In this document: piece after piece, positions 1 through 6,205 of the stretch
How positions within the stretch are numbered: position 1 is the stretch's first letter
How the letters are laid out: each line of letters starts with the position of its first letter
Assembly (NCBI GenBank): GCA_020354105.1
Contig: CP070642.1
Span: forward strand, 92,628 to 117,925
Source of the DNA: Chloroflexota bacterium
GTDB lineage: Bacteria > Chloroflexota > Dehalococcoidia > GIF9 > UBA5629
Reading direction: 5' to 3'
Length of the DNA: 25,298 nucleotides
Notes under the pieces: model-generated
Seen by the model: the letters and a program-made list of their open reading frames with translations, nothing else
Databases searched by the model: none
Told to the model about the DNA's origin: nothing
Made by a program: the position numbers and the translations under genes

Positions 1-336
1 CAGCTTGAGAGAAAGTTGTCCAAGCCTGAAAACAGGGATATTAGTAACATCAAGCTGATTGAAGGCAATGCCTATGAGCTGCCGTTTGAGAACGGCTCTC
101 TGGACATGGTGAATATGGTGACTGTTCTCCAGGAGGTACCGGATAGGAACAAGGCTTTGCAGGAGGCCAAGAGGGTGTTAAAGCGTGGTGGCATTCTGGC
201 GGTAACGGAACTGTTCCCCGATCCCGATTACCCCTGGAAGTCCACCACCATCAAATTAGGCAGCGGAGCCGGTTTTGTGGTTGATGAGATTTCGGGTAAT
301 TTCTTTAATTACACAGTAAGGTTTAAGAAACCGTAA
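1..336 (+). CDS. Class I SAM-dependent methyltransferase, C-terminal part (cut by window start)
   Basis: The reading frame is open from base 1, so the gene begins upstream and only about 111 codons are visible. The visible part matches the second half of a UbiE/Methyltransf_11-type Rossmann fold: an acidic strand followed by GNAYELPFENGSLDMV (motif II region), then the helix-strand LQEAKRVLKRGGILAVTE, typical of the 'RVLKPGG' post-motif III segment. The glycine-rich SAM-binding motif I would lie upstream of the window. The substrate cannot be inferred. The stop is followed after only five bases by the GTG of the membrane methyltransferase-like gene, so the two are probably co-transcribed. An internal TTG at 16 is an in-frame codon and not a likely start, because the domain would then lack motif I. 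Confidence 0.8.
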   Translation, partial: QLERKLSKPENRDISNIKLIEGNAYELPFENGSLDMVNMVTVLQEVPDRNKALQEAKRVLKRGGILAVTELFPDPDYPWKSTTIKLGSGAGFVVDEISGNFFNYTVRFKKP

Positions 337-341
337 AAGCA

Positions 342-872
342 GTGCTTATAATAAAGCTGGTTATTTTAGTTGTGTTGTCTGTGGGGATTTTTATTGTTTC
401 ATGGCAATCATTGCGCAATCCTCGCTCACACGGCTTTTACCGCTTTTTTGCCTTCGAATCTATCCTGGTCTTAATTTTGCTAAACCTGGAGCACTGGTTC
501 ACTGACCCATTCTCTGTCAAACAGATTGTTTCCTGGTTTTTGCTGCTTTGCTCAGCTGTCCTGGTGGTGCATGGGTTCTATTTGCTACATGCCATTGGCA
601 GACCGAGAAGCGGAATTGAGGATACGACTACTCTGGTGATGGTTGGTGCATACAAATATATCCGCCATCCTCTTTATAGTTCATTGCTATTTTTTGCCTG
701 GGGGGTATTCTTTAAAAATCCCTCATGGCTAGGCGGTGTTCTGGCTATAGTAGCCTCAGCCTTTCTGGTAGCTACTGCTAAGGTAGAAGAGTTGGAGAAC
801 ATCCGCAATTTTGGCGCCGATTACCGTATATATATGAATAAAACCAAGATGTTCATACCCTTTTTGTTTTGA
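342..872 (+). CDS. Isoprenylcysteine carboxyl methyltransferase (ICMT)-family integral membrane protein
   Basis: This is a 176-residue membrane protein with hydrophobic segments at about residues 2-20, 35-50, 60-84, 111-125 and 131-146. The C-terminal third carries the hallmark of the ICMT/PEMT-like fold: GAYKYIRHPLYSS at 102-114, then the acidic pair in KVEELENIRNFG at 147-158 and a Tyr in DYRIYM. In this superfamily the RHP and EE elements bind SAM at the membrane interface. Bacterial members are rarely characterised, so the substrate (a lipid, a quinone or a small thiol) is unknown. The start is GTG at 342, five bases after the preceding methyltransferase, which suggests one transcript with two methyl-transfer steps. 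Family assignment is firm; function is not. Confidence 0.8.
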   Translation: MLIIKLVILVVLSVGIFIVSWQSLRNPRSHGFYRFFAFESILVLILLNLEHWFTDPFSVKQIVSWFLLLCSAVLVVHGFYLLHAIGRPRSGIEDTTTLVMVGAYKYIRHPLYSSLLFFAWGVFFKNPSWLGGVLAIVASAFLVATAKVEELENIRNFGADYRIYMNKTKMFIPFLF

Positions 873-899
873 GCCATGTCGTTGCCAGTGTGTTAGAAT
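869..899 (+). promoter_or_regulatory. Putative extended -10 promoter of yggS-proC
   Basis: TTGAGC at 869-874 is followed after 19 bases by TAGAAT at 894-899, and the TG at 891-892 makes an extended -10 (TG-n-TAGAAT). Transcription would start around 905-908, on top of the yggS GTG at 908. The -35 overlaps the stop of the previous gene. The spacer is slightly long; the extended -10 would compensate. Confidence 0.45.
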
Positions 900-907
900 A
901 GGGGACG

Positions 908-1573
908 GTGAGTATAGAGGCGAACATCCAAGAAGTGCAGCGACGTATTGCTCAGGTTTGTGAGCGGAGCCACAGGTCAACCGAAGAGATAACGCTGGTG
1001 GCAGTTACCAAGGGCGTTGGAGCTTCAGCAATAAGGACGGCTTTCGATTGTGGGATAAGAGATTTCGGTGAGACCCGGATTCAGGAGGCAGAAGGGAAAA
1101 TAGGGCAACTTGTGGACCTTAAGCCAGATGTTATATGGCACATGGTGGGACATCTTCAGAGCAATAAGGCTAAGACAGCCGTGGAGCTATTTGACATAAT
1201 CCATAGCGTTGATTCAGTGAGGCTGGCTGAGATTTTGAGCCGGCGGGTACAGAAACCACTGTCTGTTTTTCTTGAGGTCAATGTTTCTGGAGAGGCGACA
1301 AAGGGCGGGTTCTCTTTAGGAGAGATTGGTGTAGCGATAAGCGAGATAAAGAGCTTGCCCAATTTAGAGGTGATGGGGCTGATGACTATGGCTCCATTTG
1401 TGGCTGATTTTGAGACGGTCCGTCCTGTATTCCGAAAGCTGCGGGAGTTGCGGGATTCTTTGGGGCTGAAGCATCTGTCTATGGGTATGACCGATGATTT
1501 TGAGGTGGCAGTTGAGGAGGGGGCGACCATGCTCAGGATAGGTCGAGCTATATTCGGCGAGAGGAGGCAATAA
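908..1573 (+). CDS. yggS: YggS/YBL036C family pyridoxal 5'-phosphate homeostasis protein
   Basis: A 221-residue single-domain TIM-barrel PLP-binding protein (PLPBP family, cytoplasmic). It binds PLP through Lys35 in LVAVTK. Other family signatures are visible in order: GETRIQEAEGKI (usually GENRVQE), HMVGHLQSNKAK, LEVNVSGEATKGGF and the phosphate-binding end LSMGMTDDFEVAVEEGATM followed by RIGRAIFG. Family members buffer PLP and amino-acid pools and have no known catalytic activity. The start is GTG at 908. There is no usable Shine-Dalgarno: GGGGA ends only two bases from the start, and a promoter -10 lies nine bases upstream, so the message may be leaderless. The stop codon shares one base with the proC start (TAATG), a classic yggS-proC arrangement. 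Confidence 0.95.
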   Translation: MSIEANIQEVQRRIAQVCERSHRSTEEITLVAVTKGVGASAIRTAFDCGIRDFGETRIQEAEGKIGQLVDLKPDVIWHMVGHLQSNKAKTAVELFDIIHSVDSVRLAEILSRRVQKPLSVFLEVNVSGEATKGGFSLGEIGVAISEIKSLPNLEVMGLMTMAPFVADFETVRPVFRKLRELRDSLGLKHLSMGMTDDFEVAVEEGATMLRIGRAIFGERRQ

Positions 1574-2373
1574 TGAAGATAAGCTTTGTCGGTGGTGGGA
1601 CTATGGGGGAGGCGATGATTAAAAGCCTTCTGGCTAAAGAAGTGGCTAAACCAGGCGATATCGCTGTCAGTGATGTCAGTGAAGCACGGCGAGATGTGTT
1701 GAAGAAGAAGTATGGCGTTAAGGTTGTGGCTGATAATAAGGAGGCGGTTAAGGGGGCTGAGGTGGTTGTTCTGGCAGTGAAACCGCAGGAATTAGGCAAG
1801 ATAATGGCTGAGCTCAAGGGGCTATTGCCTCAGCAACTTGTATTGTCAATAGCGGCTGGAGCTACTGTGGAGAGCTTGAGTCAGGGGCTAAACCACGCTC
1901 GCCTTGTTCGAGCGATGCCCAATATGGCAGCGCAGATTGGTGAAGGTATGACGGTTTGGACGACTACCGATGGTGTGAACCAGGAGCAGAAGGATATGGC
2001 ACAGTCTATACTGGCTGCTCTGGGCAAGGAAATCCATGTCAGCGGTGAGAAATACATAGATATGGCGACGGCACTAAGCGGCAGCGGCCCGGCGTATGTT
2101 TTCCTTGTTATCGAGTCGCTGGTTGATGCCGGGGTGCATATAGGTCTGCCCCGTGACATGGCTGAAAAGCTGGTGGTACAGACGGTGCTGGGTTCGGCGC
2201 GAGCCGTAGAGGTGATGGGCAAGCATCCCGCTGAGCTAAAGAATATGGTGACATCACCGGGAGGCACGACCACCGAGGGGCTGTTGCAGTTGGAGGCAGG
2301 CGGGCTGCGCTCTCTGCTTCTTCAGACTGTCATCGCTGCTTACAACAAGGCTAAGGCTCTAGGAGCTAAGTAA
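1573..2373 (+). CDS. proC: Pyrroline-5-carboxylate reductase
   Basis: A 266-residue enzyme for the last step of proline synthesis: it reduces 1-pyrroline-5-carboxylate with NAD(P)H in the cytoplasm. The N-terminal Rossmann motif FVGGGTMGEAMIKSLL starts at residue 4. The central VVLAVKPQ strand and the C-terminal dimer domain with LSGSGPAYVFLVIESLVDAG and MVTSPGGTTTEGLLQLE are all present, and the length is normal for the family. The ATG overlaps the yggS stop by one base, so translation is probably coupled. The preceding GAGGAGG within the end of yggS serves as ribosome binding site. Confidence 0.97.
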   Translation: MKISFVGGGTMGEAMIKSLLAKEVAKPGDIAVSDVSEARRDVLKKKYGVKVVADNKEAVKGAEVVVLAVKPQELGKIMAELKGLLPQQLVLSIAAGATVESLSQGLNHARLVRAMPNMAAQIGEGMTVWTTTDGVNQEQKDMAQSILAALGKEIHVSGEKYIDMATALSGSGPAYVFLVIESLVDAGVHIGLPRDMAEKLVVQTVLGSARAVEVMGKHPAELKNMVTSPGGTTTEGLLQLEAGGLRSLLLQTVIAAYNKAKALGAK

Positions 2374-2385
2374 GAACCGACCTAG

Positions 2386-3273
2386 ATGAGTAATTTATCA
2401 GGCAACTCCTCTATGTCATTGCGAGCGAAACGTGGCAATCTCAAGGTGCCATCCCTCCCACCGAGATTGCTTCGGCACTCCGTACCTCGCAATGACATTA
2501 GGCACTGTCAGTTTGACATTGAATGGGATGATGGGCAGCTGTTTCCTGAGGTGATTTATCCGGATGCGGATTTTCTGTTGCGGAGGATGAACGAAGCTAC
2601 CCTTGAGGTCGTGAATCCAAGACGAGATGAATTAATACTGGATATCGGATGTGGTAGAGGTATTGACGGTGTGGAACTGGCTAAGAGAGGGGCTGTGGTT
2701 ATCGGACTTGAGCCATCGTACGTAATGCTGAAGCATGCCAGGGAACATATCTCTGCGAATGGAGCTAATATGAGTCTGGTTCGGGGATTGGGTGAGTATA
2801 TGCCATTACGAAATAAGTCTGTGGACAAGGTTGTATGCAAAGGGGCTCTGGACCATTTCCCTGACCCGCCTATGGTTATGGAGCAGATTGCCCTGGTTCT
2901 TAAACCTGGTGGAGAGGCGACGATAGCTATAGCTAATTTCGAGAGCCTCGGTTTCAAGCTGGGGAGAATGGTGTGGTGGTTCAGGAAGAAGCTTGGCTTT
3001 AAGGCTGCGGTGGGAAGAATGCTTTGGGAAGTACCGGAAGACCATACTTATAGGTTCGATTATTTGTCGCTTAGGCGTCTGGTGAATGAACATCTCGAGA
3101 TGGAAAAGGCTACAGGGGTTTCGCTGTTTTTCGGCATTCCCTGGTGGGGTATATTACTGTCTAAATTGCCCAGGAATATCTCGCTTGCCATATTGAGTTC
3201 GCTGGATAAGGTGGCTAGGTGTCTTCCTTCGCTCAGCGATGTTGTTGTTCTCAGGTGCAGAACGAAATATTGA
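2386..3273 (+). CDS. Class I SAM-dependent methyltransferase with repeat-encoded N-terminus
   Basis: A 295-residue reading frame. The catalytic part holds motif I LDIGCGRGIDGVELAKRG (from residue 85), an acidic residue ending strand 2 (GLEPS), and the late segment VLKPGGEATIAI, i.e. a Methyltransf_11-type fold. After residue 170 a charged and aromatic C-terminal region replaces any recognised substrate domain. Residues 10-38 are encoded by an 86-base palindromic repeat (2413-2498) that stays in frame. ATG 2386 has no Shine-Dalgarno at proper distance (AGGAG is 20 bases upstream). Later in-frame candidates, GTG 2551 and ATG 2587, are not better placed, so the true start is uncertain. Domain similarity begins near DIEWDDGQLFPE (about residue 44). 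Substrate unknown. It converges on the next gene with only 13 bases between the stops. Confidence 0.72.
   Translation: MSNLSGNSSMSLRAKRGNLKVPSLPPRLLRHSVPRNDIRHCQFDIEWDDGQLFPEVIYPDADFLLRRMNEATLEVVNPRRDELILDIGCGRGIDGVELAKRGAVVIGLEPSYVMLKHAREHISANGANMSLVRGLGEYMPLRNKSVDKVVCKGALDHFPDPPMVMEQIALVLKPGGEATIAIANFESLGFKLGRMVWWFRKKLGFKAAVGRMLWEVPEDHTYRFDYLSLRRLVNEHLEMEKATGVSLFFGIPWWGILLSKLPRNISLAILSSLDKVARCLPSLSDVVVLRCRTKY
2413..2498. repeat. Palindromic MITE-like repeat with 13-bp perfect terminal inverted repeats
   Basis: The left end ATGTCATTGCGAG (2413-2425) is the exact reverse complement of the right end CTCGCAATGACAT (2486-2498). A second, inner pair GCAATCTC (2435-2442) and GAGATTGC (2463-2470) brackets a 20-base loop, so the whole element can fold into a two-tier hairpin. 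This sequence type, with ends reading CATTGCGAG/CTCGCAATG, is a dispersed non-coding repeat that I recognise from many unrelated bacterial genomes, often mistranslated as 'SLRAKRGNL...RHSVPRNDI'. TA dinucleotides sit near both ends, as expected of mariner/IS630-type MITEs, but a clean target duplication cannot be proven. Only this copy is in the window. Confidence 0.85.
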
Positions 3274-3286
3274 AATCGCTGTAATC

Positions 3287-4021
3287 TTAACTGGTCGCTG
3301 TAATCATTTGCTGATGGGCTTTGCGGGCGTAGAGGACCAGGCTTTTGGAGAAGAACTTGTTTAGAAAGTTATCAAGCAGTCGTACAGGTTTGCTGTTCTT
3401 GTATATATCCCAGACCAAGAACTTGTGGTACAGAGAAGGGATAAGTGCCTTTTCGTTTTCTACACCGAATAAAGAGCGGAATATCCAGTAGAAAGAATGC
3501 AAGGCGTGTTTGCGACGGACGGCGTAGATGTGCAGGTTGTTCTGCTTTAACTTGGACATAATTTCGCCGGCTTTGTATATCCTGATGTGACCTCCCGGCT
3601 TACCGTGATAACCTTTGGACAATTTCCAGCAAATGGTTTCCGGCAGATATGATGGGACACTTATGGCGAGGGTGCCATCGTCTTTCAGTACTCTAACCAG
3701 CTCTCTGATGCCCTGGAGGTCGTTTGGGATGTGTTCCAGGACTTCAGAGCAGATAACCTTGTCGAAGGATGCATCTTTGAAGGGGAGTTTGGTTATGTTC
3801 CCCCTAGCCAGCAGCCATTTTCCCCTGGTCTCTCCCTTTTGTTCCATGAGATAAAGGGCATAGTGTGCCTTTTTCAGATTTGTCTCGTCGATATCCAGGG
3901 CGCAAACCAGGCAATCGTTTCGCTTGCATGCTTCCCATGTGTGTCTGCCCTCACCGCAGCCGACATCCAGAACTCGCTCACCATCCTTAAGTTCTATGAG
4001 GTCGTAGTCGACAGTGAGCAT
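3287..4021 (-). CDS. Class I SAM-dependent methyltransferase
   Basis: A 244-residue protein with a complete SAM-binding core: RVLDVGCGEGRHTWEACKR (motif I at 17-25), the acidic strand-2 end ALDIDETNL, then NITKLPFKDASFDKVICSE, VLEHIPND and ELVRVLKDDGTLAISVPSY. This order is typical of Methyltransf_11/25 enzymes. The C-terminal 90 residues are rich in basic and aromatic residues (HKFLVWDIYKNSKPVRLLD), a pattern often seen in lipid- or glycan-acting methyltransferases, but no substrate can be named. ATG 4021 is preceded by GAGGG at a fair distance. It does not obviously belong to the ferredoxin-coaD-rsmD group upstream, from which 135 bases separate it, although it could be read by the same transcript. 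Confidence 0.8.
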   Translation of the reverse strand: MLTVDYDLIELKDGERVLDVGCGEGRHTWEACKRNDCLVCALDIDETNLKKAHYALYLMEQKGETRGKWLLARGNITKLPFKDASFDKVICSEVLEHIPNDLQGIRELVRVLKDDGTLAISVPSYLPETICWKLSKGYHGKPGGHIRIYKAGEIMSKLKQNNLHIYAVRRKHALHSFYWIFRSLFGVENEKALIPSLYHKFLVWDIYKNSKPVRLLDNFLNKFFSKSLVLYARKAHQQMITATS

Positions 4022-4156
4022 TCACGATACCCTCAGCATAATTACTTGGTTTCGGTGACAGCTTGTGAGGTACAGATTTATTCAAAAGAACAAACATGGA
4101 CGGCAAGAGATTGATTGCTGTCCTGGTGAGTCAAGCTAAATGGTATGTTCGGTTGA

Positions 4157-4423
4157 TTAAGTGGCTTCTGGAGTCTTGCCCGGGTGAAGTTTCTTCCACT
4201 TTTCCAGCAGCTGTTCCTTGCTTTCTTGATGAGCAGCATCTGGAATACAGCAATCTACAGGGCAAACCTCGACGCATTTTGGAGACGCAAACCAGCCAAC
4301 GCATTCGGTACACTTAGCGGGGTCGATGTCGTATATCGATTCCCCTTCTTTGATGGCTTCGTTTTTGCATTCCGGCTCGCAGGCGCCACAGCTAATGCAT
4401 TCGTCAGTGATTTTGTATGCCAT
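4157..4423 (-). CDS. 2[4Fe-4S] ferredoxin, long-insert (Allochromatium-like) type
   Basis: An 88-residue soluble electron carrier. The first cluster motif is C9-x2-C12-x2-C15-x3-C19. The second is C38-x2-C41-x8-C50-x3-C54-P, with an additional Cys pair at 58-59. The eight-residue insert between the second and third cysteines (VGWFASPK), plus the C-terminal helical tail (KEQLLEKWKKLH), match the Allochromatium vinosum-type ferredoxins, which are known for very low redox potential. A strong Shine-Dalgarno AAGGAGG lies about ten bases before ATG 4423. It is the third gene of the rsmD-coaD group but has an 88-base leader that may hold its own promoter. Given the complex I lacking NuoEFG encoded 1.4 kb away, it is a reasonable but unproven donor. 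Confidence 0.9.
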   Translation of the reverse strand: MAYKITDECISCGACEPECKNEAIKEGESIYDIDPAKCTECVGWFASPKCVEVCPVDCCIPDAAHQESKEQLLEKWKKLHPGKTPEAT

Positions 4424-4470
4424 TTCTTAAGTAACCTCCTTAGACCTTGATATATTAACTATTTCTGGCG

Positions 4471-4500
4471 ATATTGTCCAGATAATGCTTTCTTGGTCAA
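4471..4500 (-). promoter_or_regulatory. Possible internal promoter for the ferredoxin gene
   Basis: On the minus strand TTGACC (4495-4500) is followed after 18 bases by CAATAT (4471-4476). It lies in the 88-base gap between coaD and the ferredoxin. The same gap contains small imperfect inverted repeats (AATGCT/AGCATT). The -10 is weak, so this is tentative. Confidence 0.28.
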
Positions 4501-4511
4501 GCATTGTAAGA

Positions 4512-4991
4512 TTAGGGGGCAAATTTTTCCTTCAGTGCTTTGGCCACATGGTCTGGCACCATCGCCTCAAGACAACCTCCTAGCTGGGCTACTTCCTTAA
4601 GCAGGCTGGAGCTGAGGAATTGATATTGCAGACTTGCCATGAAGCAGACCAATTCTAGGTTAGGTGCCAGCTTTTTGTTCATCATCGCCATCTCGAACTC
4701 TCGTTCAAAATCGGAACTCATCCTCAATCCCCTGACCATAACTTGTGCCCCTACATTTTTGGCGAAATCGACAGTAAGCCCAGAATAAGATTGCGCCTTA
4801 GCGTTTTTCAGATGAGCTATGGCTTGCTGAACCATCTGCACCCGTTCTTCGGTAGAGAAGAGAAGATGTTTCTCAGGTCTGTCATAAACACCTACGATTA
4901 ATTTTTCGAATATTGATGAAGAGCGTTTGATGATATCGAGATGTCCATGAGTTATAGGGTCGAAACTGCCGGCATAAATAGCGATAGTCAA
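4512..4991 (-). CDS. coaD: Phosphopantetheine adenylyltransferase
   Basis: A 159-residue nucleotidyltransferase that transfers AMP from ATP to 4'-phosphopantetheine, the penultimate step of coenzyme A synthesis, in the cytoplasm. The N-terminus IYAGSFDPITHGHLDIIKRS carries the T14-x-G16-H17 nucleotide-binding signature. Further family motifs are VRGLRMSSDFEREFEMA and the end-of-core LSSSLLKEVAQLGG (the usual ISSS version). Length is normal. It begins three bases after the rsmD stop, with AAGGAGG within the rsmD end as ribosome binding site. The rsmD-coaD pair is a widely conserved neighbour pair in bacteria. Confidence 0.97.
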   Translation of the reverse strand: MTIAIYAGSFDPITHGHLDIIKRSSSIFEKLIVGVYDRPEKHLLFSTEERVQMVQQAIAHLKNAKAQSYSGLTVDFAKNVGAQVMVRGLRMSSDFEREFEMAMMNKKLAPNLELVCFMASLQYQFLSSSLLKEVAQLGGCLEAMVPDHVAKALKEKFAP

Positions 4992-4994
4992 CGT

Positions 4995-5558
4995 TCAACC
5001 TCCTTTTCCTGGAGCGCGTTTTTTGTATATCGAAATGCAGGTGTCACCGTATTGCTTTTCTTTGATTAGAGATAAGCTGTCATAGCTGTCTTGCAGTGTA
5101 GAACGGGAGGCATGAGAGATTATAACTAAAGATTCGTCATGTATTATTTCTGAGTTTGCCAGTTGCATTGCCATTTGATTTATCGACTGGTCTGAGTAAG
5201 GTGGGTCCATAAATATAATATCGTATTTGTCTTCAAGAAAAGTAAGGGCTTTGGTTACGCTGCAGCAGTAAACATGCGACTTCTGTGTAAAGCCGAGCTT
5301 CTGCAAATTCTGTTTAATTATGGCACAACATTTTGGCGCTTGTTCTACGAAATCAACCCACTCCGTGTCGCGACTTAAAGCTTCTATGCCCAGAGCACCG
5401 CTACCGGCAAATAAATCTAGTCCCCGGGACCGGTTATTGGTGAGGGAAGTAAGTATGGAGAAAATAGCTTCCCTTACCCTATCTGTTGTTGGGCGAACTA
5501 AATCGTTCTTGGGAGCCTTTAATTGTTGTCCTCTGGCAACGCCGCCTGTAATGCGCAT
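4995..5558 (-). CDS. rsmD: 16S rRNA (guanine(966)-N2)-methyltransferase RsmD
   Basis: A 187-residue rRNA methyltransferase acting on G966 (E. coli numbering) of 16S rRNA in the assembling 30S subunit. The family N-terminus MRITGGVARGQQLKAP is followed by RPTTDRVREAIFSIL. SAM motif I is DLFAGSGALGIEALSR (48-63), and the catalytic DPPY tetrad sits at residues 118-121 after YDIIFM. First gene of the minus-strand group. A good promoter lies immediately upstream (5582-5609), giving a short leader with AAAGG ahead of the ATG. It is divergent from the nuo operon. Confidence 0.96.
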   Translation of the reverse strand: MRITGGVARGQQLKAPKNDLVRPTTDRVREAIFSILTSLTNNRSRGLDLFAGSGALGIEALSRDTEWVDFVEQAPKCCAIIKQNLQKLGFTQKSHVYCCSVTKALTFLEDKYDIIFMDPPYSDQSINQMAMQLANSEIIHDESLVIISHASRSTLQDSYDSLSLIKEKQYGDTCISIYKKRAPGKGG

Positions 5559-5581
5559 TGTCGAAAACCTTTACCAGCATT

Positions 5582-5609
5582 ATTATACATTGACTTATTC
5601 TAGAGTCAA
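5582..5609 (-). promoter_or_regulatory. Sigma70-type promoter of rsmD-coaD, overlapping an inverted repeat
   Basis: On the minus strand TTGACT (5604-5609) is separated by 16 bases from a perfect TATAAT (5582-5587). The predicted start is near 5575, giving a leader of about 17 bases. The -35 hexamer is one arm of an inverted repeat, TTGACT (5590-5595) with AGTCAA (5604-5609), that fills the spacer. It could be an operator, or chance. Confidence 0.65.
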
Positions 5610-5697
5610 GCTTATTTATTGGAAATTCCATCTGGCATTCGGAGCGGAGAATTTGGGTTCGCTTCGCCTTCGCTTGGGATAATATGTTTGGTGGGGT

Positions 5698-5706
5698 GGG
5701 GGGGGG
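5698..5706 (+). repeat. Homopolymer of nine guanines upstream of the nuo promoter
   Basis: Nine consecutive G bases, preceded by GGTGGGGT, sit about 15 bases ahead of the predicted nuo -35. It is non-coding. Such tracts are prone to slippage during replication and to sequencing error. Confidence 0.6.
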
Positions 5707-5721
5707 TATTGCAGTAGGGTA

Positions 5722-5751
5722 TTGCCTTTTCTTTGGTGTGTATGCTATACT
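5722..5751 (+). promoter_or_regulatory. nuoA: Extended -10 promoter of the nuo operon
   Basis: TTGCCT (5722-5727) is followed after 18 bases by TATACT (5746-5751). TG at 5743-5744 gives a TG-n extended -10. The predicted start near 5758 leaves an untranslated leader of about 76 bases before the nuoA TTG. No other promoter-like pair this good is seen between here and nuoN. Confidence 0.6.
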
Positions 5752-5778
5752 TTCGAGCGGCATTTTTAGTACCCTGCG

Positions 5779-5802
5779 AATAAAGAACGGAACTACTTTA
5801 TT
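5779..5802 (+). other. Small AT-rich hairpin in the nuo leader
   Basis: AATAAAG (5779-5785) and CTTTATT (5796-5802) form a perfect 7-bp stem around a 10-base loop, between the predicted transcription start and the nuoA ribosome binding site. The stem is AT-only apart from one pair, so its stability is low. No known riboswitch is recognised. Confidence 0.3.
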
Positions 5803-5833
5803 ACAGCCAACTAGATAGGGGGGACCTGAAAAA

Positions 5834-6205
5834 TTGCTAGCTGATTTCGGTTATATTGGTATACTGCTCATCGTAGGTGTACTGTTCATGGTTACTACCT
5901 TGCTTCTACCTGTCGCTCTTAGTTTTTTCAAAATCGTCCCCAAGAAAGGCAATCCGACCAAAGCTTCAACTTATGAGTGCGGTATGGTAACCATTGGCAA
6001 GACCTGGGTTCAATTCAACTTTCGCTATTATTTCTTTGCTATTCTTTTCGTTGCCCTCGACGTATTAACCGTTTTCTTATATCCATGGGCAGTAAATCTC
6101 AAGGAATTGGGCGTGTTTGGACTAATTGCGGTGGCTGTTTTCTTCGTAATTCTCATGGTGGGTTATATTTATGCCTGGCTCAAAGGAGCACTAGAATGGC
6201 GATAG
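5834..6205 (+). CDS. nuoA: NADH-quinone oxidoreductase subunit A (complex I)
   Basis: A 123-residue membrane subunit with three helices (about 6-30, 64-84, 94-116). It helps seal the quinone cavity at the base of the peripheral arm. The conserved loop YECGMVTIGKTWVQF (47-61) and helix FFAILFVALDVLTVFLYPWA are clear. The usual FDxE motif in that helix reads LDVL here: Asp76 is kept but the Glu is replaced by Leu78. The start is TTG 5834, preceded at ten bases by GGGGGGA. The next in-frame ATG would delete the first helix, so TTG is preferred. It overlaps nuoB by ten bases. First gene of a single operon running to nuoN. Confidence 0.93.
   Translation: MLADFGYIGILLIVGVLFMVTTLLLPVALSFFKIVPKKGNPTKASTYECGMVTIGKTWVQFNFRYYFFAILFVALDVLTVFLYPWAVNLKELGVFGLIAVAVFFVILMVGYIYAWLKGALEWR

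Noticed and set aside
1881..2273. 130-codon minus-strand frame inside proC
   Set aside because: Antisense shadow; proC is intact and conserved on the other strand.
3276..3305. Direct repeat TCGCTGTAATC (3276-3286 and 3295-3305) between the convergent methyltransferases
   Set aside because: Two copies of 11 bases only, not extended and not palindromic; it is more likely a small local duplication than a functional site, and no terminator hairpin is formed.
5977..6195. In-frame extension upstream of nuoB reading to 5977
   Set aside because: It is the nuoA sequence in a second frame; the extra residues do not look like NuoB, and ATG 6196 gives the normal N-terminus.
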